A DNA stretch of 64,000 nucleotides. It comes from Xanthomonas sp. SI. GTDB taxonomy: Bacteria > Pseudomonadota > Gammaproteobacteria > Xanthomonadales > Xanthomonadaceae. The stretch is from the NCBI RefSeq assembly GCF_014236855.1, contig NZ_CP051261.1, positions 5,084,001-5,148,000 on the forward strand, given 5' to 3'. Below the pieces are notes generated by a model. It saw only the letters and a program-made list of their open reading frames with translations, was not told where the DNA came from and did no database searches. This document shows, piece by piece, positions 55,856-64,000 of this stretch (its first letter is position 1; each line of letters starts with the position of its first letter). The position numbers and the translations under genes were made by a program.

Positions 55856-58800
55856 CAGCGTGCCTCCAGGGTCCGGAACGGCTTGGACAGCACCACGCCG
55901 GCGGCGTCGTAGGCATCGATGCGCCGCCCGTCCACGCGTACCTGCACCGGCCGCGTGCGCGAGGGCCATGCCACGCGCACCGCGGTGCCCGCGCGCAGGC
56001 CGCTGCCGAGCTCGATCCGCAGCATGTCGCCGCGCTGACGCGCGCGCATGCTCAACTGGCCGTACGCGGTGGGCAGGCGCTGCACCGCCAGGCCCTCGCC
56101 CTCGACCCAGGCCGGCGGCGTGCCCGGCAGCAGCACCAGCGCGTCGTCGCCCTCGTGCATCAGCATGCCGAACACGGTGCGCGCGTACTCGGCGCCGATC
56201 CAGGTGTGCGGCATGTCGCCGAGGTAACGCGGGAAGCGCGGCCGCGAATGCACAACTTCGGCCAGCACCTGCCATTCGAACGGGCGGCGGTCGCGCAGCA
56301 TGTCCTGCAGCAGTTCGTCGGCGACCTGCGGCTGGTCCAGGTGCACGTAGGTCAGCACGTTGCGCATCTCGTACGGCGAATACGCCCACAGCGCGTTGGG
56401 CTGCTTGCGCTTGCGCACGTCGTCGAGATAGCGCGCGAAGGTGGTGCGCAGCGCCGGTTCCGGCAGCAGGTCCTGCTGGCCGGTGGGATCCAGCGCGATC
56501 GACACGCTGCTCGGATCGCCGTCGCCCAGGTCGGCCGCCGCGGGGATGAAGTCGGCGCCCTTCCAGGCCATCGTGGCGCGGATCGAGGCGGCCAGCGAGG
56601 TGCGCAGCGCAGCGTACTGCTCGCGCGCCCAGGCCGCGGTCTCCGCATCGCCCAGCGACTCGGCCAGCCACGCGCCGTCGTGCCAGCCCTTCAGCGCCCA
56701 GTAGTCGTCCCAGTAGCTGTGGGTGGGGCTGGAATAGCCTTCGTGGCTGATCGACGGCGCCAGGATGCCGCGGAAGCGTTCCGGCGCTGGCTGCTCGGCC
56801 ATGTAGCCCGGCACCAGGGTGCGCTCGCGCAGTTGCTGCATGAACTGCATCGCCAGCTTCACCTTCGGCAGGTAGGCGCGCACGCTGTCCGGGCCGCCGT
56901 CCAGGCGCGCCACGTCGGCGACCAGGGTGATGTATTCGCCCTGGCTGTCGTATTCCAGGTCCGAGCCGAAGCCGTCGTTGACGCTGCCGTCGTCGTTGAG
57001 GATCGGCGACACCAGTCCGTTCGGGTGCACCGCGTGGTCGCTGTACCACTGCAGGTAGTCGCGCGCGACCTTGGCCTGGCCCATGCGCAGCAGGATCGCC
57101 GAGGTGGCCATGCCGTCGCGGATGAAGGAGCGGTTGTAGTTGCGCGGGCCGGGCTGCATCGCCGGGCCGGTCTGATTGATCAGCATGTACGCGGCCTGCG
57201 CGCGCAGCATGTCGACCAGGCTGGCGTCGGGCAGGCTCAGGCCGACGTTGCCGAGCCGGCGTTGCCAGTCGGCGGACACGCGCTCGGCCAGGGCGTCGAA
57301 GCCGCGGCCGGGAGTGCGCGCATCGGCGCCGAGCATCGCGGCGCGATCCAGCGCCGGTGCAGGCGGCAACCGGCCCTGCGCATCGGCGCTGGCGGTACCG
57401 AGCGGGAACGCCAGCACCACGTCCTGCTGCGCGCCCGGCGCCAGCGTCACCGCGTAGTTCAGCATCGCCGCGGCCAGGCCGTCGGCGTCCTGCGCTGCGC
57501 GCTGCGACGGCACGGTGCCGGCGGCGACGTGGCGGGTGATCTCGGTTTCCCCGTGCGTACCGAACGCCTCGGCGCCGGCGCCGCTGGGCGCGCTCAGCGA
57601 TTCCAGCAGCAGGCGGCCGTTGACGCGCACCTTGGCGTCCTCGACGGCGATGTCGTGGATCGGCGACAGGCCGCCGTTCTGCCACGGCGGATTCATCTGC
57701 ATCGGCCGCACCAGCAGCGACAGCGTGCCGCTGACCGGGCTGCTGCCGGTATTGCGCAGGCGGTGGCGCAGCAGCGTCACCGGTTGCCCGCCGTGTTCGA
57801 TGGTGAAGGTCTCGCTGCGCAGTTCCAGCCCCGGCTGCGGCGACCAGCTCACCGACGGCATCGGCTTCCAGCCATCGCGCAGCGCATGCGTCAGCGCATG
57901 GCCGTCGGCGCCGGCGGCGGTGCCGGACGCATCGCGCCACAGCGGCTGCACCAGCGGCGCACCCTTCCACGCCTCCAGGTTGCCGTACTCGTCGAAGATC
58001 GATTTCTGCCGCCCGGCGTGGATGCCGACCGCGGTCCAGTAGGTCTGCTGCATGTGCAGCGAGGCCGGGAACAGCGCGCCCTGGCCGCGCTGCGCGGCGA
58101 CCTGATAACGCTTCATCGGCGTCATCACCGCCTTCGGCCCGAGCAGGCGCAGGCGGCGCAGCGCCGGTGCGGCGGCGCCGGGCGCGGCATCCACGCTCAG
58201 CCGCAGCGCGCGCGCCTCGACCGGCGCGGTGCCGGCCAGATAGGCGCTGTCGCTCTGCCCGGCCTGCGGATCCTCGGCCAGCGTGCGCCAACGGCCCGCG
58301 GCATCCTGCGCCTGCAGCCGCGCCGCGCCATGCGTGCCGGCGAATTCGACGACCAGCCCGGCGCTGGCGAAGGCGCGCGGGAAGGCGATGTCCAGTTGCC
58401 GCGGCTGCGCGCCCTTGCCGGGCATGGCCAGTGCCATGCCGCCTTGCCACAGGGCGGCCGCCGCATCCGCCGGTACGCCGCGCAGGCGCGCGCTGGCCGC
58501 TTCGCCCAGCGGCTCCATCTCGAAGATCGAGATGCCCCAGTCGGCGGTGCGTTCGGGACTGGCCAGGCGCAGGTAGCGCGCGCTACGCGGCGCGAAGAAC
58601 AGCGTCTCGGTGCCGCCCATCGAATCGGCCATGGTGTAGACCGTGTCCCAGCGCTGGCCGTCGCGCGAGGCCTGCAGCAGGAAACCTTCCGGATTGGCGC
58701 TGTCCCATTGCAGGCGCACGCCGCCGAGCCGCGCCTCGCGACCCAGATCGACCTGGAACCAATGGCCGGGACTGAACGCGCCGCCGGTGCGGGTGGTGGC

Positions 58801-59001
58801 ATCGCCGTCGATCAGGTAACCGATCGCCTGCGCCTTGACCTGGCTGGAAGAACTGGACGCGCGCCATGCCTCGCGCGGCGGCAAACAGCCGTCCTGCGCG
58901 TGCGCGGGCAGGGTCATGGCCAGGCCACACAGGACGCCGGCCAGGGTCAATCCGCCACGGCCGATACCAGCGTGACACAGTGCGCGGAAGATTTCGGACA
59001 T
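55852..59001 (-). CDS. Secreted discoidin-domain protein with six-hairpin glycosidase-like core
   Basis: The protein has 1049 residues from ATG 58999-59001; the signal peptide ends LPAHAQ (~36). Residues ~45-165 form an F5/8 type C (discoidin) carbohydrate-binding domain (GHWFQVDLGREARLGGVRLQWD; TETLFFAPRSARYLRLASPE). A second beta-sandwich follows, and from ~residue 540 there is an (alpha/alpha)6 toroid with NRSFIRDGMATSAILLRMG, YWDDYWALKGWHDGAWLAE and PYEMRNVLTYVHL, as in GH15/GH37/GH94-type clans. It probably acts on an oligosaccharide in the periplasm; linkage and family are not identifiable by eye. It is first in the four-gene minus-strand locus and overlaps lacI by four bases. Confidence 0.85.
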   Translation of the reverse strand: MSEIFRALCHAGIGRGGLTLAGVLCGLAMTLPAHAQDGCLPPREAWRASSSSSQVKAQAIGYLIDGDATTRTGGAFSPGHWFQVDLGREARLGGVRLQWDSANPEGFLLQASRDGQRWDTVYTMADSMGGTETLFFAPRSARYLRLASPERTADWGISIFEMEPLGEAASARLRGVPADAAAALWQGGMALAMPGKGAQPRQLDIAFPRAFASAGLVVEFAGTHGAARLQAQDAAGRWRTLAEDPQAGQSDSAYLAGTAPVEARALRLSVDAAPGAAAPALRRLRLLGPKAVMTPMKRYQVAAQRGQGALFPASLHMQQTYWTAVGIHAGRQKSIFDEYGNLEAWKGAPLVQPLWRDASGTAAGADGHALTHALRDGWKPMPSVSWSPQPGLELRSETFTIEHGGQPVTLLRHRLRNTGSSPVSGTLSLLVRPMQMNPPWQNGGLSPIHDIAVEDAKVRVNGRLLLESLSAPSGAGAEAFGTHGETEITRHVAAGTVPSQRAAQDADGLAAAMLNYAVTLAPGAQQDVVLAFPLGTASADAQGRLPPAPALDRAAMLGADARTPGRGFDALAERVSADWQRRLGNVGLSLPDASLVDMLRAQAAYMLINQTGPAMQPGPRNYNRSFIRDGMATSAILLRMGQAKVARDYLQWYSDHAVHPNGLVSPILNDDGSVNDGFGSDLEYDSQGEYITLVADVARLDGGPDSVRAYLPKVKLAMQFMQQLRERTLVPGYMAEQPAPERFRGILAPSISHEGYSSPTHSYWDDYWALKGWHDGAWLAESLGDAETAAWAREQYAALRTSLAASIRATMAWKGADFIPAAADLGDGDPSSVSIALDPTGQQDLLPEPALRTTFARYLDDVRKRKQPNALWAYSPYEMRNVLTYVHLDQPQVADELLQDMLRDRRPFEWQVLAEVVHSRPRFPRYLGDMPHTWIGAEYARTVFGMLMHEGDDALVLLPGTPPAWVEGEGLAVQRLPTAYGQLSMRARQRGDMLRIELGSGLRAGTAVRVAWPSRTRPVQVRVDGRRIDAYDAAGVVLSKPFRTLEARW

Positions 59002-59065
59002 GTATCGCACTGGGACCCCCGTCCAGTACCACCTCGAGGCAAGGTGGGCGGACGGTAACAGCAAC

Positions 59066-59079
59066 TGCAAGCGGTTACA
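59066..59079. promoter_or_regulatory. LacI-family operator upstream of the glycosidase-like gene
   Basis: TGCAAGCGGTTACA matches the LacI/GalR pattern TGNAANCGNTTNCA at every fixed position. It lies 65 bp upstream of the first gene of the locus that encodes its own LacI regulator, in the region shared with the divergent lipoprotein gene. A direct role in repression and autoregulation is the likely reading. Confidence 0.65.
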
Positions 59080-59305
59080 TGATGCGCCGCAACATTGCGT
59101 AATGTGGCGGCACACTGTGCGATACGCCGACATCGCAGCGACATCGTTGTCTCGACCGGTCCGGTCGGGTCAGGAATTGTCCCGATGCGACATCGGCATC
59201 CAGCCGCGGCAATCGCCACGACCGCACCGCCAGCGGCGCACGGCTTGCCCGAATCGCGCGCGCCCAGCAAGATGCGGAACGTTTTGGGGAACGAGCCAGC
59301 ACCAT
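59080..59305. other. Remainder of the divergent intergenic region
   Basis: This separates the carbohydrate locus from the rightward lipoprotein-plsB pair. It holds short overlapping palindromes such as TCGACCGGTCCGGTCGGG near 59152. I found no gene and no second LacI-type match. Confidence 0.45.
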
Positions 59306-60259
59306 ATGTCGCCACGTCCGACCCGGCTCACGCCCTTGCATGTCGTTCCCGCGCTGCTGCTGGCCGCGCTGGCCCTGTCCGGGTGCAAGCGCAGCCCCGC
59401 CGAGCTGCCCGGCGCCAGCGCCGAACCGGCCGCGGCCGTGCGCGAGCTGGCGCATACGCTGCAGCGCAACGACCTGGCCGGCTATGCCCGCGCCGCGGTG
59501 CCGCCCGCGCACTATCAACGGTTGCAACAGGCCTGGAGCGAGGACCGCAGCCGCTGGCCGCTGACCCAGTTGCCGCTGGCCGAACGCCTGCCCGAAGTGC
59601 TCGACACGCTGTCCGCGCCGGATGCCGAACGCCAGCTGCAGCGCGCCTTCGACGCGCAGTTCGGCGGACAGACCGCGAGCCTGCGCCAGGCCGCGCACTC
59701 GCTGGGCCTGTTCGGCGTGCAATACCTGCGCAACCAGGGCGACTACACCCCGGAACAGCGCGGCCACTACGTGCAACTGGTGCAGGCGCTGAGCGGCTGG
59801 GCCGAACACGCGCCGCTGGCCGAGCGCAAGCGCGCGCAGGCGGCGATCGCGCAGCTCAGCGCCGCCGCGCGCCGCACCGGTCTGCGCAGCGACGCCGACC
59901 TGCGCGGCCTGGGCATGGAGCAGAGCCTGCAGCGGCTCGGGCCATTCCTGGGCGAGCTGAAGACGGTGCTGGCCGGCTATGGCCTGGACCTGGACGCCAG
60001 CGCGCGCGAACTGCGCACCGGGCTGGTCAGCCAGCAGGGCGATCAGGCGGTGGTGCGCATCCAGTACCCGCTGGGCAGCGCGCAGATCGACACCACCGCG
60101 GTCCTGGTGCGCCGCCAGGGCCGCTGGTACCTGCGCGATACCCTGCACGAGGTGGACGCGTTGCTGGCCGCCGCCGCGGCACCGCACACGGCTCCGGCCG
60201 AAGCGCCGACGGCGCCGACGGCGCCGCCCGCCGACCCCGCAACGCCGGCTAAGCGATAA
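59306..60259 (+). CDS. Predicted lipoprotein of unknown function upstream of plsB
   Basis: The protein has 317 residues from ATG 59306. The signal peptide ends ALALSGC (lipobox Cys ~27). The mature part is mostly alpha-helical (AAAVRELAHTLQRNDLAGYARAAV; LPLAERLPEVLDTLSAPDAERQLQRAFD). Near the C-terminus is a small strand-rich segment, VVRIQYPLGSAQIDTTAVLVRRQGRWYLRD, like the tail domain of DUF4878/NTF2-type lipoproteins. It finishes with a Pro/Ala-rich tail. Its stop overlaps the plsB start as TAATG, so the two are translationally linked. A periplasmic envelope role near phospholipid synthesis is suggested by context only. Confidence 0.8.
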   Translation: MSPRPTRLTPLHVVPALLLAALALSGCKRSPAELPGASAEPAAAVRELAHTLQRNDLAGYARAAVPPAHYQRLQQAWSEDRSRWPLTQLPLAERLPEVLDTLSAPDAERQLQRAFDAQFGGQTASLRQAAHSLGLFGVQYLRNQGDYTPEQRGHYVQLVQALSGWAEHAPLAERKRAQAAIAQLSAAARRTGLRSDADLRGLGMEQSLQRLGPFLGELKTVLAGYGLDLDASARELRTGLVSQQGDQAVVRIQYPLGSAQIDTTAVLVRRQGRWYLRDTLHEVDALLAAAAAPHTAPAEAPTAPTAPPADPATPAKR

Positions 60260-62922
60260 TGACGCCGATGCCAGAACAAAATCCCCTCCCCTTCCCCGAC
60301 GACGCTGCGGCTGCGCGCGCCTCGGACCCGGCGCACGCGCCCGCCTCCGCGACCGGTGGCGATGCCGCCGGCAGCGTGCCGCCGGCCGCCGCGCTGCCGA
60401 GCCCGGTGCTCGCCGCGCGCGCCGCCAAGCGGCCGCTGTGGGCGCGCCTGCTCGGGCGCGTGGCCGATCCGTGGCTGGGCCTGAACATCGAGCCGGCCGA
60501 ACCCGGCCAGTACGACGACGGCCGCCCGGTGGTCTACGTGCTGGAGGACTACGGCCTGTCCAACGCGCTGATCCTGGACAAGGCCTGCCGCGAGGCCGGC
60601 CTGCCGTCGCCGCTGGTGCCGCTGCCCGGCGACCCGCTGGGGCGCAAGCGCGCCTACCTGGCGCTGTCGCGGCGCAGCAGCAACAACGCGCTGATCCCCG
60701 AGCAGCGCGGCGCCAAAACCCACTCCGATTCGCTGGCCAAGCTGCTGCAGGCGCACCGCGAACGCCCGGACCTGGACATCCACCTGGTGCCAGTGTCGAT
60801 CTTCGTCGGCCGCGCCCCGGACAAGCAGAGCGGCTGGTTCGCGGTGCTGTTCTCGGAAAACTGGGCGCTGGTCGGCAGCTTCCGCCGCCTGCTCGGCGTG
60901 CTGCTCAACGGCCGCAGCACCATCGTGCGCTTCGCCCCGCCGGTGTCGATGCGGCTGACGATCGAGGAAGGGCTGCCGCCGGAACGCACCGTGCGCAAGC
61001 TGCAGCGCGTGCTGCGCACCCATTTCCGGCGCATCCGCGAGGCGGTGATCGGGCCGGACCTGTCGACCCGGCGCCTGCTGGTGGACCAGGTGCTGGCCGC
61101 CGAGCCGGTGCGCGAGGCGATCGCCGCGCAGGCCAAGCGCGACAACAGCAAGCCGATGGACGCCTGGCGCAAGGCCCACGCCTATGCCTGGGAAATCGCC
61201 GCCGACTACTCCAGCCCGGTGGTGCGCTCGGCCAGCTTCCTGCTCACCCACGTGTGGAACCGCATCTACGCCGGCGTGCTGGTGCACCACCTGGACAAGC
61301 TCAAAGAGGCCGCGCCCGGGCACGAAGTGATCTACGTACCCAGCCACCGCAGCCACATGGACTACCTGTTGCTGTCCTACCTGCTGTACGAACGCGGCAT
61401 CGTGCCGCCGCACATCGTGGCCGGCATCAACCTCAACCTGCCGGTGGTCGGACAGTTGCTGCGCAAGGGCGGCGCGTTCTTCATCCGCCGCTCGATCCGC
61501 GGCAACGCGCTGTACTCGGCGGTGCTCAGCGAATACGTGGCGCAGCTGGTGGCCGGCGGCTACTCGATCGAGTACTTCGTCGAAGGCGGGCGCTCGCGCA
61601 CCGGCCGGTTGCTGCAGCCCAAGGGCGGCATGATCGCGATGACCCTACGCGCGTTCCTGCGCCAGCCGCGCAAGCCGGTACTGTTCCAGCCGATCTACGT
61701 CGGCTACGAGAAGCTGATGGAAGGCAACAGCTATCTCGACGAACTCAGCGGCCGGCCCAAGGAGAAGGAATCGATCTGGGGCCTGCTGTGGAACATCCCC
61801 AAGGTGCTCAAGCAGAACTACGGCCAGGTGGTGGTGAACTTCGGCGAGCCGATTTCGCTGAGCCAGGTGCTGGCGCAGCGCGCGCCGGACTGGGACGGCC
61901 AGCCGCTGGGCGAGGACGAGAAACCGAGCTGGTTGAACGGCACCGTCGATGCGCTGGCCGAGCAGATCCAGGTGCACATCAACGCCGCCGCCGACGTCAA
62001 TCCGGTCAACCTGCTGGCGCTGGCGCTGTTGTCCACGCCCAAGCACGCGATGGGCGAAGCCGACCTGATCGCGCAGATCGAACTGTGCAAGAAGCTGCTG
62101 GCCGAACTGCCGTACTCGGACCGGGTCACCGTCACCCCGCATTCGCCCGAGCGCATCATCGCCCACGCCGAGGAGATCAACGTGCTGACCCGCACGCCGC
62201 ATCCGCTCGGCGACGTGCTCAGCGTCAACGGCGACAACGCGGTGCTGCTGAGCTACTTCCGCAACAACGTGCTGCACCTGTTCACCGCCTCCTCGTGGGT
62301 GGCGTGCTGTTTCCAGAACAACCGCCGCATGAGCCGCTCCGGCCTGCTGCGGCTGGGCCGCACCGTGTACCCGTTCCTGCAGGCCGAACTGTTCCTGCCG
62401 TGGAGCGAGGACCAGTTCGCCGAACGCATCGAGCGCACCATCGAGGTGTTCGCACGCGAAGGGCTGTTGCTGCAGGTCAACGACGACGACGGCGGCGTGC
62501 TGGCGCGCAACACCGGGCAGACCGACGAGGTGTTCCGCCTGCGCGCGATCGGGCATTCGCTGCAGCAGGCGTTCGAGCGCTACTACATCGCCATTTCGGT
62601 GCTGGTCAAGAACGGCCCCGGCAAGCTCGGCGCCGGCGAACTGGAAAGCCTGTGCCAGCAGGCCGCGCAACGCCTGAGCCTGCTATACGCCCCGGCCGCG
62701 CCGGAGTTCTTCGACAAGACCCTGTTCCGCGGCTTCATCCAGAAGCTGCGCGAACTGAAGCTGGTGTGGCCGGACGAGAACAGCAAGCTGATGTTCGACG
62801 AGCGCCTGGACGCATGGGCCAAGGACGCCAAGTTCATCCTAGGTCGCGAACTGCGCCATACGATCGAGCGGGTCAGCCCGGAGGCGGCGAAGCCGGAAGA
62901 GCCGGTGGTGCCGCAGGATTGA
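60259..62922 (+). CDS. plsB: Glycerol-3-phosphate acyltransferase PlsB
   Basis: The protein has 887 residues from ATG 60259; ATG 60268, three codons later, is also possible. It acylates glycerol 3-phosphate at sn-1 with acyl-CoA or acyl-ACP, the first step of phospholipid synthesis, at the inner membrane. The acyltransferase block has the HX4D motif in YVPSHRSHMDYLLLSY (His363, Asp368), then FFIRRSIRGN, FVEGGRSRTGRLLQPKGGM and LFQPIYVGYEKLMEG. All four PlsB motif blocks are therefore present. The Pro/Ala-rich N-terminal 60 residues are poorly conserved and probably disordered. Length is a little above the E. coli enzyme. Confidence 0.95.
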   Translation: MTPMPEQNPLPFPDDAAAARASDPAHAPASATGGDAAGSVPPAAALPSPVLAARAAKRPLWARLLGRVADPWLGLNIEPAEPGQYDDGRPVVYVLEDYGLSNALILDKACREAGLPSPLVPLPGDPLGRKRAYLALSRRSSNNALIPEQRGAKTHSDSLAKLLQAHRERPDLDIHLVPVSIFVGRAPDKQSGWFAVLFSENWALVGSFRRLLGVLLNGRSTIVRFAPPVSMRLTIEEGLPPERTVRKLQRVLRTHFRRIREAVIGPDLSTRRLLVDQVLAAEPVREAIAAQAKRDNSKPMDAWRKAHAYAWEIAADYSSPVVRSASFLLTHVWNRIYAGVLVHHLDKLKEAAPGHEVIYVPSHRSHMDYLLLSYLLYERGIVPPHIVAGINLNLPVVGQLLRKGGAFFIRRSIRGNALYSAVLSEYVAQLVAGGYSIEYFVEGGRSRTGRLLQPKGGMIAMTLRAFLRQPRKPVLFQPIYVGYEKLMEGNSYLDELSGRPKEKESIWGLLWNIPKVLKQNYGQVVVNFGEPISLSQVLAQRAPDWDGQPLGEDEKPSWLNGTVDALAEQIQVHINAAADVNPVNLLALALLSTPKHAMGEADLIAQIELCKKLLAELPYSDRVTVTPHSPERIIAHAEEINVLTRTPHPLGDVLSVNGDNAVLLSYFRNNVLHLFTASSWVACCFQNNRRMSRSGLLRLGRTVYPFLQAELFLPWSEDQFAERIERTIEVFAREGLLLQVNDDDGGVLARNTGQTDEVFRLRAIGHSLQQAFERYYIAISVLVKNGPGKLGAGELESLCQQAAQRLSLLYAPAAPEFFDKTLFRGFIQKLRELKLVWPDENSKLMFDERLDAWAKDAKFILGRELRHTIERVSPEAAKPEEPVVPQD

Positions 62923-62960
62923 GCGGCCGCCGTATGTGTTTCTCGCCGCTAGCGACAGTC

Positions 62961-63032
62961 CTGTAGGAGCGGCTTCAGCCGCGACAGACACCACCCGGCG
63001 AGACCCTGTCGCGGCTGAAGCCGCTCCTACAG
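62961..63032. repeat. Inverted pair of xanthomonad intergenic repeats after plsB
   Basis: CTGTAGGAGCGGCTTCAGCC at 62961-62980, continuing CGCGACAG, faces its near-perfect complement CTGTCGCGGCTGAAGCCGCT at 63006-63025, continuing CCTACAG. The two arms flank an 18-base spacer. As at 5600-5680, the pair sits between convergent genes (plsB and DUF488) and could form a large terminator-like hairpin. Confidence 0.75.
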
Positions 63033-63056
63033 GTGAGATCGTACGGAGCGAATCGC

Positions 63057-63626
63057 TCAGCCGCCGAACAGATCGCCGGTGACCGGCGCGACATCCGCCG
63101 GATACACCAGCTGCCCATTCGCATCGCTGCGCGCGGCGGGGTTGAGGACCGCCGGCTCCTGGCGCCTGGCATCGATCAGGTGGATCACCGGGTGGCCGTG
63201 GTGCAACAGGTGATCGCAGATGATCTGGCGGTGGCACTGGCGCCAGTAGGCCTCTGCGCACATCACCGCGCACGCGCCACGGCTGCCGAGGTCGCGAAGC
63301 TGGGCGAAGGCCTCGCCGAATTCGGTGCCCAGCGCGTAGTCGGCATAGTTGTGGAAGCTGACGCTGCGCCAATGGCCGTTGCGCTGCGGGTCGATGCCTG
63401 GTTGCTTGCCGCGGCGCCCGCCCAGCGCGCGGAAGTGCTTGTAGCCGATGCCGGCCGCGGCCAGACTGCGCGCCAGTGCGCTGCCGTCGAACTGCGGGAA
63501 GCGGCGCGAGTACGGAAACGCGCGCACGTCCGCCAGGTGCGCGATCTGCGCGCCGTGCAGGATGTCCAGGAATTCGTCCAGCGGCCGCGTGGAATGGCCG
63601 ACGCTGAAGAACGTCGCCGCGCTCAC
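63057..63626 (-). CDS. DUF488 family protein
   Basis: The protein has 189 residues and starts at GTG 63624-63626, overlapping the ydcH-like stop as GTGA. FFSVGHSTRPLDEFLDIL opens the family fold. LADVRAFPYSRRFPQFDGSAL and the Cys motif MCAEAYWRQCHRQIICDHLL are diagnostic of DUF488. The family is cytoplasmic and uncharacterised; conserved Asp, Arg, Cys and His residues suggest an enzyme. It is probably co-transcribed with the small upstream gene. Confidence 0.9.
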   Translation of the reverse strand: MSAATFFSVGHSTRPLDEFLDILHGAQIAHLADVRAFPYSRRFPQFDGSALARSLAAAGIGYKHFRALGGRRGKQPGIDPQRNGHWRSVSFHNYADYALGTEFGEAFAQLRDLGSRGACAVMCAEAYWRQCHRQIICDHLLHHGHPVIHLIDARRQEPAVLNPAARSDANGQLVYPADVAPVTGDLFGG

Positions 63627-63826
63627 GCCGGTTCGTCGGGGATCAGCAGGTTTTCCAGGCGCATGATGCAATCCTTGAGCTGCAGCTTGCGCTTCTTCAG
63701 CCGCTTGGCCTGCAGTTCGTCGTCGAGGTTGGCCGGGGTGCGCTGGATCTGTTCGTCGAGCGCACGGTGCTCGCGACGCAGGGCGTCGATGCGCAAGGAG
63801 ATCTCGGCGGGCGTCATGTCTTCCAC
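63623..63826 (-). CDS. Small YdcH-like (DUF465) coiled-coil protein
   Basis: The protein has 67 residues from GTG 63824-63826; ATG 63815-63817 three codons later is an alternative. The chain is two charged helices (RIDALRREHRALDEQIQRT; LKKRKLQLKDCIMRLENLL), a pattern shared with DUF465/YdcH and SlyX-like small proteins. It is cytoplasmic with unknown function. It precedes and overlaps the DUF488 gene, so the two are translated together. Confidence 0.8.
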   Translation of the reverse strand: MEDMTPAEISLRIDALRREHRALDEQIQRTPANLDDELQAKRLKKRKLQLKDCIMRLENLLIPDEPA

Positions 63827-64000
63827 TAGGCCCGAGCATACACAGCCGATGGGGCTGCCGTCACCGTGCCCGGCGACGGCAGCTGGATCGGCGGCGGCAC
63901 CCTGCCGGGGGAATCGCGAACCGGTGATCCGTTCCGGCGCGACGGTCGCGGCCGGCTGCGCGCACCGACCGGCCCCGCGCCGCCCTCACTCCCCGTACGG
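63826..64000 (-). CDS. Possible C-terminal end of a further gene (runs off the window)
   Basis: A frame entering from the right edge stays open to a TAG at 63826-63828 that overlaps the next gene's GTG as TAGTG. Its last residues are Pro/Ala-rich (RVPPPIQLPSPGTVTAAPSA). GC-rich third positions fit coding, but the piece is only ~57 residues and shows no family features, so it may equally be intergenic. Confidence 0.25.
   Translation of the reverse strand, partial: RTGSEGGAGPVGARSRPRPSRRNGSPVRDSPGRVPPPIQLPSPGTVTAAPSAVYARA

Noticed and set aside
55837..59058. 1073-residue plus-strand frame opposite the glycosidase-like gene
   Set aside because: The opposite strand has a signal peptide, a discoidin domain and proper overlap with lacI; the plus frame is a low-information antiframe.

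Overview
The window is high-GC DNA that looks like a Xanthomonas (gamma-proteobacterial Xanthomonadaceae) chromosome. This is inferred from the codon bias, the scattered intergenic palindromes of the GTCGCGGCTGAAGCCGCTCC type, the TonB-receptor/LacI/halogenase carbohydrate locus and the gene repertoire. No rRNA, tRNA, IS element or CRISPR array was recognised.

Layout. 1-951: truncated sensor histidine kinase, divergent from a membrane diguanylate cyclase (1106-3007). 3165-5591: membrane-anchored tandem AAA+ ATPase. 5714-10239: probable cellobionate/gluconate module, with a GH94 phosphorylase and a GPH-type symporter (4-bp coupled) facing a gluconokinase. 10505-18448: DUF378 membrane protein, 3-methyladenine DNA glycosylase, periplasmic S46 dipeptidyl-peptidase and a very large SMI1/KNR4-like protein. 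18667-24284: tamA-tamB outer-membrane assembly pair. 24696-26632: GNAT acetyltransferase, DinB-like protein and YceH. 26796-30331: small secreted proteins and lipoproteins around a PL5-type polyuronate lyase; two of the secreted proteins appear to be paralogues.

30427-47851 is a complete two-partner-secretion contact-dependent inhibition locus in cdiB-cdiA-cdiI order. The CdiB transporter is followed by a 4863-residue CdiA/FhaB-like exoprotein with a five-fold ~780-bp internal repeat and a VENN motif. Distal to VENN is an unrecognised toxin region, then an immunity-gene candidate that overlaps cdiA by 4 bp. Base composition falls sharply from the VENN codons through the immunity gene, the expected mark of an exchangeable toxin/immunity cassette. 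Beyond it lies a broken fragment copied from the middle of cdiA.

48207-49834: class C acid phosphatase lipoprotein overlapping pyrF, then a possible small RNA with a strong terminator. 50036-59001: carbohydrate-utilisation locus read on the minus strand (discoidin-domain glycosidase-like protein, LacI regulator, TonB-dependent receptor, FAD-dependent halogenase) with LacI-type operator sequences before the first gene and before the receptor. 59306-62922: lipoprotein and plsB. 63057-63826: ydcH-like and DUF488 genes. Stop/start overlaps (ATGA, GTGA, TAATG) recur through the window, so translational coupling is common here.
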